Notes under the pieces: generated by a model
What the model was told of the DNA's origin: nothing
The model's input: the letters and a program-made list of their open reading frames with translations, nothing else
Database searches by the model: none
DNA from: Nitrospirota bacterium
GTDB lineage: Bacteria; JACPQY01
Assembly: GCA_016180645.1 (NCBI GenBank)
Contig: JACPAV010000019.1
Coordinates: 62,001-126,000 of the forward strand
Reading direction: 5' to 3'
Length of the DNA: 64,000 bases
Shown: one piece after another, positions 1-8,802 of the stretch
Layout of the letters: each line of letters opens with the position of its first letter
How positions within the stretch are numbered: the first letter of the stretch is position 1
Program-made: the position numbers and the translations under genes

Positions 1-1
1 A

Positions 2-766
2 GTGGGATGGACGGCCATGTGCCTCGGCCTGATCTTCCCCCTGGCCTACACTCTCTCGCGAGCCTCCTGGGTGGCCGTGATTCCCGTCTTCCTCGGTTTC
101 CTGGTCCTGAACTACCGGAAACGGGCCTTTCTCGTGTTTCTCGGCCCCGTCGCGTTCGTGGCGCTCGTCCTCATGATCGCTCCGGAAAGCCTGGTGGGTC
201 GGATTCGAGGGAGAATAGACGAGACGTTTGTTATTAATGCCGGCGAGGCATCCACCCAGGAACTTTTCGGAACCCCGCTCGACGCTTCGACCTCGCAACG
301 CGTCCAAAAATACGGCGAGGCGATCCGTCTTGCCGGGGCACACCCATTGCTCGGCCGCGGTCTGACGGGTTGGGGTATTACGGATGCCTGGTTCCCCCGC
401 CTTCTCGTGGAAACGGGCGCCCTCGGCTTGGTGGCCTTCCTGTGGCTCCTGGTAAAAGTTCTCCAAGGCAACCGTGCCGCCGCCCACGCGCAGAGAGAAC
501 GACCGGACCCCGTGGTCCAAGGCCTCATCGCGGGACAGTTGTTGGGGTTTCTCGCGGTAATGACACACGCCGTTGGCGCCGATACGTTCCTCATCGTCCG
601 AATCATGGAGCCGTTCTGGCTCGTGACGGCGCTCACCTTCGCCGTTTCGCATCTCCGCCAAGTGCCGGCGGAGGTTGGCGCGGAGCCGGAACCTCCACCC
701 TCGGCGGAAATGGACCACGACAGGGGCACGAACGCGCTCGCGCCCCGTTCAGATCACTTCCGCTGA
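2..766 (+). CDS. O-antigen ligase / polysaccharide polymerase (Wzy/WaaL family), 5' partial
   Basis: The window opens inside this gene, so the N-terminus and first membrane helices are missing; 254 residues are visible. What remains has several hydrophobic helices, an SRASW motif in the first, and HPLLGRGLTGWG followed by a helix containing LLVETGALGL, the pattern of the C-terminal half of the O-antigen ligase (Wzy_C) family. These inner-membrane enzymes polymerise or transfer undecaprenyl-linked glycans on the periplasmic side. The last ~35 residues are hydrophilic and probably disordered. The gene converges on the minus-strand glycan operon and its 3' end overlaps the methyltransferase gene by 13 nt. 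Family assignment is good; ligase versus polymerase cannot be decided. Confidence 0.75.
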   Translation: MGWTAMCLGLIFPLAYTLSRASWVAVIPVFLGFLVLNYRKRAFLVFLGPVAFVALVLMIAPESLVGRIRGRIDETFVINAGEASTQELFGTPLDASTSQRVQKYGEAIRLAGAHPLLGRGLTGWGITDAWFPRLLVETGALGLVAFLWLLVKVLQGNRAAAHAQRERPDPVVQGLIAGQLLGFLAVMTHAVGADTFLIVRIMEPFWLVTALTFAVSHLRQVPAEVGAEPEPPPSAEMDHDRGTNALAPRSDHFR

Positions 767-1638
767 TCCGCCGCCGGCCGGGATCGCGCCTGCTTTCTGC
801 CGAGGACGTAGATGGAAGGCCCCAACAGACATCGGCCCCCCGAAATCACCCGGACCGCTTCCGCCAGGCCAAACAACACCCCTTTGAGAAGGGCGACGGC
901 CCAACGGCCTCCGTAGGCGTCCTCCAGCACCATGGGACCGTTTCCGGCGGCCACCACGGTGAATCCGAGCCTGGCCAGCACGGCTCGGAGTGTGTCGGCA
1001 TGAAAGGAGTACACATAGAGTATCGGAAGCCACGCTTTCACCCCCGACCCGAGACCCAACCGGAGAACCAGCCGCATGGCCGGTCCGTGCAGGGCGGCAT
1101 TCTTCACGCGAATCAAGAGCCAGCCCCCCTCGCTCAGGGCGGCGGCGGCCTTCCTCAACACGCCCACCGGATCGAGGATCGTCGGGAGCACGTCCTGGAA
1201 AACGATCGCATCCACGCTGCCCTCGCCCAAAGGAACATCCTCGATGCGGCCCGGGATGAGGTCCAGGCCGTGCTTCTCGCGAACGTAGGCCGCGCAGGCG
1301 GGAACCGGCTCGATGCCGGCGACCCCCCACCCCTGGTCTCGGGCGGCCGCCAACAGGTCTCCGTAGCCGGGCCCCACATCCATCAGCCGCGCGCCCGGCC
1401 GCGGCGCCGGGAGCAGGGCCGCCACCTTCCGGGCCAATCTTCCCCTTCCGGAGGGATGACCTTCCCGCGTGTAGTAGCGATCCCCCCCCTCGGACAAATC
1501 CTGTTCGCTCGGAAGGCGGGCCATTCGATAACACCTGCAGACAGGGCATGACAAATAGTCACACCCATTCCGCGTGAAGGCATGCCGCAGTCGCCCCTTC
1601 TCGCAGAAGGCGCACGTCAGTCCTCCGCCGGCCGTCAT
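754..1638 (-). CDS. SAM-dependent methyltransferase with N-terminal zinc-ribbon-like segment
   Basis: 294 residues. The N-terminus has CAFC and later CPVC, a four-cysteine zinc-ribbon pattern common in class I methyltransferases of O-antigen clusters. The Rossmann methyltransferase core follows, with the SAM-binding DVGPGYGDLL motif near residue 90, an acidic IEP at the end of beta-2 and a post-core SEGGWLLIRVKN strand. It is the last gene of the minus-strand polysaccharide operon, 19 nt after the glycosyltransferase stop codon, so it probably O- or C-methylates a sugar or a glycan end. The substrate cannot be read from sequence. ATG at 1638 is the best in-frame start; a GGGG stretch lies about 10 nt upstream. 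Confidence 0.8.
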   Translation of the reverse strand: MTAGGGLTCAFCEKGRLRHAFTRNGCDYLSCPVCRCYRMARLPSEQDLSEGGDRYYTREGHPSGRGRLARKVAALLPAPRPGARLMDVGPGYGDLLAAARDQGWGVAGIEPVPACAAYVREKHGLDLIPGRIEDVPLGEGSVDAIVFQDVLPTILDPVGVLRKAAAALSEGGWLLIRVKNAALHGPAMRLVLRLGLGSGVKAWLPILYVYSFHADTLRAVLARLGFTVVAAGNGPMVLEDAYGGRWAVALLKGVLFGLAEAVRVISGGRCLLGPSIYVLGRKQARSRPAADQRK

Positions 1639-1657
1639 CCTTCCATGCCCCGCCCGA

Positions 1658-2779
1658 TCAGGCCATGCTCTCTTCGATACAGCCCAGCACCCGCCGGGTC
1701 ATCGCGAGCGAGTTGAAGGTCGCCGCGCGCCGACGGCATCGGGCGCCGAGTCGCGCCTGAAGACCGGCATCCGCAAGCAGGGATTCCAGCTTCAACGCCA
1801 AGTCTGCCTCGTCTCCCACGTTGAACAAGAGGCCGGCATCACCCACCAACTCGGGAAGGCTGGACACGTTGGAAACCAGCGCGGGGATTCCGGCGTGCAT
1901 GGCCTCCAACACCGGCAGCCCAAACCCCTCGTATCGGGATGGAAAAACGAAAACGGTCGCGTGAGCGTACAGAGCGGCCAAGTCCGCGTCCTCAACCTCG
2001 CCGAGAAACCGAACGCGGGATCCCAGCCCGCTCCCTCGCATCCATTGTAAAACGTCCTCGGGAAGATTCTCCTTTCTTCCGACCACAACGACCTCGAAGC
2101 GTTTCCTCACCCCCTCCGGCAGCAGGCGATAAGCCCGCAGCAGCGTACCCACGTCTTTGTGAGACCGCAGATTGCTCACATGCAGGATGTACTCTCCGCG
2201 CACCCCGGAGGGAGGACGGGAGTTGCGCTTCCGCTCCATGAGCTTCACCAACGAGGGCCGAAGACCGAGATACACCGTCTCGATCCTGTCCGCCGAAGAC
2301 CCGAACACGCGCAGAATATCCCGCTTGGTCGATTCCGAGATCGTGATCACCTTTCTGGCCTTCGCGAGAGTCAACCTGCACATGGCCCGATAGTAGAGCT
2401 TTTCCAGGCGGCCGGCCGCGTCGGGAAGAAACAGGGGAGACAGGTCGTTGATCCATGCGATCACAACGGGCGCAAGCGCCGGCACTTTGACGTACGGTGT
2501 AAGAAACACATCCAGGCGCTCGTGCCGGCAGGACCAGGAGAGGTAGGCCTGGTCCCACCACACCCCCGGCCACCGGCCCATCGTCGTAGTCCGGATGCGG
2601 CTCCGATCCTCCGCGCCCGGAAACACGGTATCCCGATCGCCATAGAGGTGGAACGTCCAGCGGGGGCGCTCGACCAGGGCATGCGAGAGAAACGCGCCAA
2701 GATAGGACTGGATTCCCGTATGCCGGCCCTTCGCGAACTCTCGCCAGTCAATCCCAACGTTCAGAACCCCCGTGTCCAT
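1658..2779 (-). CDS. Glycosyltransferase family 4 (GT-B fold)
   Basis: 373 residues starting at MDTGVLNVG, whose ATG lies 2 nt after the stop of the upstream glycosyltransferase; an in-frame extension upstream has no coding character. The C-terminal half is typical GT4: an ILHVSNLRSHKD strand-loop opens the nucleotide-binding domain and EGFGLPVLE supplies the EX7E motif that binds the sugar nucleotide. A GRHTGIQSYL segment near the start matches the acceptor-side glycine-rich loop. It should act on the cytoplasmic face of the inner membrane, adding one sugar to the lipid-linked repeat unit. Donor sugar and linkage are unknown. Confidence 0.85.
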   Translation of the reverse strand: MDTGVLNVGIDWREFAKGRHTGIQSYLGAFLSHALVERPRWTFHLYGDRDTVFPGAEDRSRIRTTTMGRWPGVWWDQAYLSWSCRHERLDVFLTPYVKVPALAPVVIAWINDLSPLFLPDAAGRLEKLYYRAMCRLTLAKARKVITISESTKRDILRVFGSSADRIETVYLGLRPSLVKLMERKRNSRPPSGVRGEYILHVSNLRSHKDVGTLLRAYRLLPEGVRKRFEVVVVGRKENLPEDVLQWMRGSGLGSRVRFLGEVEDADLAALYAHATVFVFPSRYEGFGLPVLEAMHAGIPALVSNVSSLPELVGDAGLLFNVGDEADLALKLESLLADAGLQARLGARCRRRAATFNSLAMTRRVLGCIEESMA

Positions 2780-2781
2780 GA

Positions 2782-3939
2782 CTACACGCCCGCCTCCAGC
2801 ACCGACGCGTAGAGACTTTCCATCTGCCGGCACATCTCGTTCTGTGAAAACCGGATCGCCACCCACTCTTTCGCCCTTCGCCCCATGGCGGAGCTGCCGG
2901 CTGCCGCGTTCAAGCCCGCCCGAATCCCCTCCGAAAGAGCCTCCGGCGTGGGTGTGGCGACGAGATATCCGGTCTCCCCATCCCGGATGAGCGAAGGAAT
3001 GCCTCCCACCGCGGGGGCAACGCAGATTCTCTCCATGTATTCCGCCATCACGAGGGTGCGGCCCATCCCCTCGTTGAGCGACGGCTGGACGAAAACGTCC
3101 ATCGCAGCCATGTAAGGCTCCGCCGGTGTCTGCCACCCCAGAAACTTGATGGCGTCGCCCATGCCCAATTCAGAGCTCAGAGATTCCAACTTTGCCCGCA
3201 GAGGTCCGTCCCCAATGATCCAAACGACCACGGACGGGTCCCGCAAAAGGGCCGCCGCTCGAACAAGGAGTTCCACTCCTTTTACCGGCACCAGCCGGGC
3301 CACGGTGCCGACGACCCGTCGGCCCGGACCCCCTCCATGCCTCGATCGAATCGTCTCGATCTCTTCCTTCGCGGGAATTCTGAGGTCTCCGAAATCGACC
3401 CCGCTGGGGATGGATGCCAGTCGCCGACGGGGTCGAATCCCCCAACGCCGATATTCCACCGCTCCGCTCTCCGTCAACGCGATCAACGCGTCCGTGATTC
3501 GCGCCGTGACACGCTCGATCTCCCGGTAGAGTCTGCTTTTCACCGGGCCGAAGTAGCCGTAGAACACGTGCCCGTGTGGGGTATGCACGATGACCGGCCT
3601 GCCCTTCCGCCGCACCGACCACGCCGCCCAGCGCCCCACCACGCCGCCCTTCGAAGAGTGCGTATGAACCAAATCGAAATCGTGCTTCTGCATGTATCCC
3701 CGGATCCGGGCCACCGCCCGGAGGTCCGTCCTCCATGCGATTCCCCGCCGCAGGAACTCCTCCACCTCCACCCGAACTCCCGCCTCCTGCAACATGCCCC
3801 GAAGTCCCTCCCACCGCTCGCTCGGGCCGGTCACCAAGTGAACCTCGTGGCCCCTCCGGGCGAAATGGGCGGCGCTGTGAACCGTGCTCTCCGCCGATCC
3901 CCCCGGATCGAGGCGCGTGATGACATGGAGAATCTTCAA
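2782..3939 (-). CDS. Glycosyltransferase family 4 with altered EX7E motif
   Basis: 385 residues. The start MKILHVITRLDPGGSAE is the classic GT4 N-terminal strand and glycine loop, followed by GHEVHLVTG. HTPHGHVFYGYF resembles the acceptor-domain loop of EpsF/EpsD-like exopolysaccharide transferases. The donor domain has VGTVARLVPVKG and DVFVQPSLNEGMGRTL. The second glutamate of the EX7E motif is displaced: the spacing here is E-x9-E, with Met at the expected position. The gene sits 16 nt after the radical SAM gene and 2 nt before the next GT4, so the three are probably co-transcribed. Family is certain, specificity unknown. Confidence 0.85.
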   Translation of the reverse strand: MKILHVITRLDPGGSAESTVHSAAHFARRGHEVHLVTGPSERWEGLRGMLQEAGVRVEVEEFLRRGIAWRTDLRAVARIRGYMQKHDFDLVHTHSSKGGVVGRWAAWSVRRKGRPVIVHTPHGHVFYGYFGPVKSRLYREIERVTARITDALIALTESGAVEYRRWGIRPRRRLASIPSGVDFGDLRIPAKEEIETIRSRHGGGPGRRVVGTVARLVPVKGVELLVRAAALLRDPSVVVWIIGDGPLRAKLESLSSELGMGDAIKFLGWQTPAEPYMAAMDVFVQPSLNEGMGRTLVMAEYMERICVAPAVGGIPSLIRDGETGYLVATPTPEALSEGIRAGLNAAAGSSAMGRRAKEWVAIRFSQNEMCRQMESLYASVLEAGV

Positions 3940-3955
3940 GTGCGCCCTTGTCGAT

Positions 3956-5122
3956 TCAAAACCGGTAGTACTCCGTGCACTTGTTGCAGGCGGGGTATTC
4001 GCCGCGCTCTTTCAGGTCCCGCCGAAATCGAACGTAGGCCTCGTTGTTCCAGATGGCCTCAAAAGCCTCCAGCCGGATGTTCCCGAAGGAAAGATTCATG
4101 GACTCGCACGCCCGCACGGTTCCGTCCGGGAAGATGTAGCATTGAAGCCAGGGGCTCGCGCAGGAGTGCGAATAGCTCAAGGGATTGAACCACGGCTCCG
4201 CATAGTACCGACCGATTTCACTCTCCTCGTAGTTCGGGTAAAAGAACACCGGCACCCGGTACCGGCGCTTGCGGATGGCGCGCATCTGCTCCAACAGCTT
4301 CGCGGCGTCGATGCGCGGCGGGGCCTCCCTGACGAACCCCCCCCAATCCGGGCTGACCTCGCCGAAGCTCGATCCGAAGACCTCACGGTGGACCTCGTAT
4401 ACTCCGGGACCGAGATAGACCGGATGATGAAACGTAATCGATTCCACTTCCGACCGCTCCGCCACTCGGATCGTGTCCTCCAGACAATCCACATTCTCCG
4501 GATTCAATGTGCTGTTGAGGTGGATCACCGGATACCGCCCCATCCTCCGGGCCCGCGCCGCGCGCACGGCGTCCACCCCCTCCATCGCGCGCCTGAAAGA
4601 GCCATCCTGCCCGCGGATCTCATCGTGAACCTTCTCCGGTCCGTCCACCGACACGATAATCTCCCGCAGACCCGCCTCCACCAGGTCGTCGGCCTTGCCC
4701 GCCAAGCCGGAGGCGTTCGTGATCATGTTCGTGCGGAGACCCCGCGAGGCGGCGTACCGGACGAGCGGCACGAGATCTCGATACAACAGCGGCTCGCCTC
4801 CGAACAACGTGAGAGTCGGACGGAAATCCGCGACGCCATCCACCAGTCGCATCAAGACATCGAGGGGAAGCGATTCACGCAACTGATCGCGGGTGTAGCT
4901 CAGGAAAGACCCGTTCTCACCCCACTGGCCGCACATGCGGCAGCGAAGATTGCAATGGGACGTGAGAACCAGCGTGATCGTCTCGGGATGCAACGCCCGC
5001 CCTCTCAGCCATCGGCGCGCCCAGAAGCCCTGGACCCTCGACCAAGCCGCCCGCGCGGCGTAACCGGGTTGCGATATCGCCTTCCTCGCCAGCCGATCGC
5101 GATGACGCAGAACTCCCCGCAT
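3956..5122 (-). CDS. Radical SAM protein with SPASM domain
   Basis: 388 residues. The radical SAM [4Fe-4S] motif CNLRCRMC has cysteines at about 57, 61 and 64, in a TIM-barrel region with GGEPLLYRDL (SAM-binding GGE). The C-terminal third holds a SPASM-type cluster of cysteines: SCASPW, RACESMN and the ending ACNKCTEYYRF. Such proteins modify peptides, proteins or sugar-related substrates through auxiliary Fe-S clusters. The position inside a polysaccharide operon, between a DegT aminotransferase and GT4 genes, suggests a sugar or glycolipid substrate or an amino-acid decoration. That is inference; the substrate is unknown. Start ATG at 5122. Confidence 0.85.
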   Translation of the reverse strand: MRGVLRHRDRLARKAISQPGYAARAAWSRVQGFWARRWLRGRALHPETITLVLTSHCNLRCRMCGQWGENGSFLSYTRDQLRESLPLDVLMRLVDGVADFRPTLTLFGGEPLLYRDLVPLVRYAASRGLRTNMITNASGLAGKADDLVEAGLREIIVSVDGPEKVHDEIRGQDGSFRRAMEGVDAVRAARARRMGRYPVIHLNSTLNPENVDCLEDTIRVAERSEVESITFHHPVYLGPGVYEVHREVFGSSFGEVSPDWGGFVREAPPRIDAAKLLEQMRAIRKRRYRVPVFFYPNYEESEIGRYYAEPWFNPLSYSHSCASPWLQCYIFPDGTVRACESMNLSFGNIRLEAFEAIWNNEAYVRFRRDLKERGEYPACNKCTEYYRF

Positions 5123-5285
5123 CGGCTAGTACCGCCTTGAATAATTCATGGAAGCGCTCCCAGCGTGGTGGCGGTGCGGTAGCCCCGCTCTCAGCAAGCG
5201 ATTCTCGAATAGAGGCGGGGCGTATGTACCATGTTGCCACGCCGAGCCGATGTTCGAACTGATCAAGTACTTGGGCAACATGGTG
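5123..5285. repeat. Intergenic gap with a degenerate GTAG-headed palindrome
   Basis: Non-coding gap inside the polysaccharide operon. Positions 5179-5191 (GTAG then CCCCGCTCT) pair imperfectly with 5211-5221 (AGAGGCGGGGC), a stem with one bulge and a longer loop. The GTAG head links it to the tighter elements at 12433, 21814, 32829 and 63818, of which this may be a decayed relative. Confidence 0.45.
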
Positions 5286-6485
5286 CTATCTCCCGAACCG
5301 GCGCTCGAAGACGCTCACCATGCGCTCCAAGTCCATCGGTCGAACCCACGGGTGGACAGGCAGGGTGAGCAGTCGCGGCGCCAGTTGCTCCGCATGCGGG
5401 AACTCCTCCCGGCCGGGCGGGAACCCTTCCGGATAGCTTTGGCTCACCGTGCGTGGAAACATCACCGAAGCATCCATTCCCTCTCTCCAGAGATCCTCCC
5501 GCACCGCGCGCACCTTTTCAAGAGACTCGATGATGACCGGCAGGCGGGTGAAAGCGGGAAATCCGCCCGCTCCGATCCGCGGCACGTGAACGCCCTTCAT
5601 CTTTCCCAGCCACGCATGCAGGTAGCGGCCGTTCATCATCCGCCTGTAGCTCTCCCCTTCGAGCCGCGGCCAGCTTCGCTCCAGCAGGCTTGCCCTCGCC
5701 CGATCCATCGAAAAGTAGGACAGCGTCTCATGGCGGCGGCTGGACTTGAAGAGCCGCCAAAACGGATAGCCCCATCCATAGAGCCGGGGCCTTGAGGCCA
5801 TCCCCAGTCCGACGAGAAGAAACGGCAAGGCGGCTCTTGACACGAACGGACGCGCCGGCAGTTCCGCCTCCAGCGACCTCATCCGATCTCCCAGGTCGGC
5901 CTCCCGAGCCACGGCGCTCCCCCCCCCGTAAGCCGAAAGGTTCTTCCCCCTCTCGAAGCTGAAAAAGGAGGCCGCGCCGTGTCGCCCCGCCCAATCCCCC
6001 CGAAGCCTGGACCCGAGAGCCTGGGCCGCATCCTCCACCACGGCGGCGCCCCTCGTCTCCGCCATCCGGAGGATCGCATCCACCTCCAACGGAAACCCGA
6101 ACAGATGGACAACGACCACGGCCAGTGTCTCACGGCCTACCACCTGCTCCAGGGCCGGCAGGTCATAGCCCAAGGTGTCCGGATCCACGTCGCACAACCG
6201 GGTCGCGAGCCCGGCCTTCCCCACCACGAGGTGCAAGCCCGGAACCGTGTAGGCCGGGAGAACCACTTCCCGGCGATCGGACCGCTCCTTCAGCGCGCGG
6301 AGGATGAGCGAAAAGGCGGCGCTGCCCGATCCCGCCAGGGAGGGATCCCTCCCAAAATGACGGCGCAGCGTTTCGCGAAAGGATTCAACCGAGCCCCTGC
6401 GCGCGGAAAAACTCGCGATCAGGATGTCCCGGAAACGGATCCGAACCGCGGCAGGAGGGACTTTCCTGATTCTACTTCGCCCCAT
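5286..6485 (-). CDS. DegT/DnrJ/EryC1-family PLP aminotransferase
   Basis: 399 residues from ATG at 6485; a longer in-frame upstream stretch overlaps the BY-kinase gene and lacks family character. The fold-type I signatures are present: a GSGSAAFSLIL phosphate-loop region, VVLPAYTVPGL, VEDAAQALGS, and SFFSFERGKNL, whose lysine is the expected Schiff-base residue, followed by AYGGGSAV. Members transaminate keto-sugars bound to nucleotides, or act as related dehydratases. It lies 50 nt after the Wzc-like kinase gene in the same orientation. The lysine is kept, so aminotransferase rather than dehydratase chemistry is likely. Whether it makes an amino sugar for this glycan is inference from context. 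Confidence 0.82.
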   Translation of the reverse strand: MGRSRIRKVPPAAVRIRFRDILIASFSARRGSVESFRETLRRHFGRDPSLAGSGSAAFSLILRALKERSDRREVVLPAYTVPGLHLVVGKAGLATRLCDVDPDTLGYDLPALEQVVGRETLAVVVVHLFGFPLEVDAILRMAETRGAAVVEDAAQALGSRLRGDWAGRHGAASFFSFERGKNLSAYGGGSAVAREADLGDRMRSLEAELPARPFVSRAALPFLLVGLGMASRPRLYGWGYPFWRLFKSSRRHETLSYFSMDRARASLLERSWPRLEGESYRRMMNGRYLHAWLGKMKGVHVPRIGAGGFPAFTRLPVIIESLEKVRAVREDLWREGMDASVMFPRTVSQSYPEGFPPGREEFPHAEQLAPRLLTLPVHPWVRPMDLERMVSVFERRFGR

Positions 6486-6535
6486 CCGTGGTCCAGCCGC
6501 CGATGATTGCGGAGCCGTGCTGATCGGAAAGCGGG

Positions 6536-8788
6536 TTACGAACGCAGGTTCAGCCGTTCGCGCGCGGCCTGGATTCGACCCTTGAGCTTCTTGAACTGGG
6601 CCGCAAGACTCGGCCCCACCCGCTCGTGTTTCTGAGGATAGCCGTAGGTGTACGTCCCGCGTCCCATCCGGTAGCGGTAGGCCGGATACATGCCTCCGAT
6701 CTTGAAATCGACGTCGTTGAGCACCACACCCAGCACCTTCCCGCCGACTTTCTCGATCGCCTCGACCGCTCTGCGCACAAGCTGCCGGCCCGTCTTGCCC
6801 CAGCGATACACCAGGATCACCCCGTCGGTCGCCGGCGCAACGATCGTCGCATCCGAGACCGGCAGCACGGGCGGACAATCCACCAAGACGATGTCAAAGG
6901 TCTTCCGGAACTGCTCGATGAGATGACCGCGAACAAAGGAGCCCAGAACATCCGGAGGATTGAGCGGCGTCTCGCCGGCGGGGATGACGGAAAGGTTCTC
7001 CAGGCCCGGCGTCAGCTTCAGGAAATCAAGGCTCAACTCCGAGAGCATCAGATCCGTCACGTCACGGAGAACGTCCTGCAGTTGGGAGGTCCCGTGGACC
7101 AGCTCCACCAGCCCCGGTTTCGGAGCAAACTTGAGGACGTTCTTGTACACCGGGCGACGCGTGTTGCCTTCGATCAGCAGCGTCTTGAGTCCGCTCTGGG
7201 CGAAGCAGATGGCCAGGTTCATCATGGTGGTGGATTTGCCCTCCTGAGGCATCGCGCTCGTGGCCGTGAAGACCCTTCCCCCCTCGCCCGTCTTCCAGAG
7301 ATGCATCTTGAGGGCGCGGTAACTCTCGGCCACCACCGACTTGGGCTGGAGATGCGTCACCAAACGATGGACCTCGTGCCCCAACCCCTGCGCCGCCTCG
7401 CGCACCGCGGGGGACATGTCCCGCTCCGTCTCCATGGGCTCGTAGTGAGGAATCACCCCGAGCACGGGCAGGCCCAGGTACTTCTCCACCTCCTCGATCG
7501 TCACCAGCGAGAAATCGAGACTCTCCTGCACAAAAGCGAGGCCGATGCCGAGGACCAGCCCGAGGATGACAACCGCAAAAAGCGCTCCCCACGACTTCCG
7601 CACCAACGGGACCGCCGGGACCATCGCCGGCTGAACGATCCGCACATTGTCCGCGCGGATCGAATTCTGAAGCTTGACTTCCTGGTACTTCTCCTCGAGG
7701 CTCGCCAGAATCTTTTGAACGATCTCCAGCTCCCGGTCCATCCGCCCAAGCTCGATCTGCTGGTGCAGGGCCGTTCGGTGCTTCTGGTCCAATTCGACGA
7801 TTTTCTTGTAGACCTCGTTCAGTTGTTTGTCCCATCGTTTCCGCACTTCCTCGGCCTGTTTCAGCAGGTCCCGCTCATAACTCTTGCGCCGCAGCCGAAG
7901 ATCCGCCATCGTCGGGTGCTCCTCCGTCAGCCCCACCGCCAGCGATTTCTCCTCCGCCAGGAGACCGCTGTACGTTTGGTACATCGCCACGAAGGACTGA
8001 CCGACATCCTCCCCCGAGAAAGGCGAGTATTCTCCGGACGCGCCCTCCGGTGAATTGAGGCGCTCGATGAAGCGTTCCATGTCCCCCAGCGCCGCCTCGA
8101 GGTGATTGCGCTCTTCCATGAGATTCGTAAAATTGGTCACGTAGAGTTGGGTCTCGGACGGCAGATCCAGGATGTTGTGCTTCTCTTTGAACTCGATGAG
8201 CTCCTTCTCAACCTTGTTCAGGGAATCGACGAGCACTCCCCGCTGCTCCTTCACGAACCAGTCCGCCTCGCTGTTCCGGGTCTCCGCCGTCATCCGGCTG
8301 TAGGCCCGATACTCCTCCGCCACCGCCTGGGCCAGATCGCGCGCCCGGAGCGCGGTGCCCGCCACCGCAAGAATCTCGATGATGTTGGTATTCTCCTGAG
8401 GGCTGGCGCGCACGCTGTCCTGGAGGCGCCGAACCTGGGACTGGAAACTCGGATCGAGCACGATCTCCTCCTCGGTCTTGTCCTTCGGGACATCCCCAAG
8501 CCTCTTGGCCACCTGGGCCAGGACGGGAAAACTGGTCATGATCGTGCTCTCCGTGGCAATTTTTCCCCGCGCGGTCGAATACCGCGTAAACAGTTGTTGG
8601 AAAGTAACCTCCTCCTTGATTTCCACGCTGGCCTTCGATTCGTAGAGCGGCTCCTTGGATTGGACGACAAACCATCCCACGAAGAAACCGACGCCTACGG
8701 TGATGAAGATGATGAACTTTCGCCGCCTGAGAATGCGGAGGATGTCCGAGAGATCGGCCCTGGTTTCGGGCTTCCTAATTTCGGCCAC
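6536..8788 (-). CDS. Polysaccharide co-polymerase / bacterial tyrosine autokinase (Wzc-like)
   Basis: 750 residues from a GTG start at 8788, 14 nt after the GT9 stop. N-terminal Wzz domain with a first membrane helix at about 24-42, a long periplasmic coiled-coil region, a second helix near 425-447 (WGALFAVVILG), then a cytoplasmic BY-kinase domain: Walker A SAMPQEGKST, Walker B FDIVLVDCPP and a C-terminal cluster of six tyrosines within about 20 residues. Phosphorylation of that tail normally controls polymer length and export. The Walker A' motif reads LLIEGNTRRP, with E and N where D and D are usual. It implies a Wzx/Wzy-dependent polysaccharide pathway; no Wza-type outer-membrane channel is in the window. 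Confidence 0.88.
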   Translation of the reverse strand: MAEIRKPETRADLSDILRILRRRKFIIFITVGVGFFVGWFVVQSKEPLYESKASVEIKEEVTFQQLFTRYSTARGKIATESTIMTSFPVLAQVAKRLGDVPKDKTEEEIVLDPSFQSQVRRLQDSVRASPQENTNIIEILAVAGTALRARDLAQAVAEEYRAYSRMTAETRNSEADWFVKEQRGVLVDSLNKVEKELIEFKEKHNILDLPSETQLYVTNFTNLMEERNHLEAALGDMERFIERLNSPEGASGEYSPFSGEDVGQSFVAMYQTYSGLLAEEKSLAVGLTEEHPTMADLRLRRKSYERDLLKQAEEVRKRWDKQLNEVYKKIVELDQKHRTALHQQIELGRMDRELEIVQKILASLEEKYQEVKLQNSIRADNVRIVQPAMVPAVPLVRKSWGALFAVVILGLVLGIGLAFVQESLDFSLVTIEEVEKYLGLPVLGVIPHYEPMETERDMSPAVREAAQGLGHEVHRLVTHLQPKSVVAESYRALKMHLWKTGEGGRVFTATSAMPQEGKSTTMMNLAICFAQSGLKTLLIEGNTRRPVYKNVLKFAPKPGLVELVHGTSQLQDVLRDVTDLMLSELSLDFLKLTPGLENLSVIPAGETPLNPPDVLGSFVRGHLIEQFRKTFDIVLVDCPPVLPVSDATIVAPATDGVILVYRWGKTGRQLVRRAVEAIEKVGGKVLGVVLNDVDFKIGGMYPAYRYRMGRGTYTYGYPQKHERVGPSLAAQFKKLKGRIQAARERLNLRS

Positions 8789-8802
8789 GTGAGACTCTTA
8801 TA

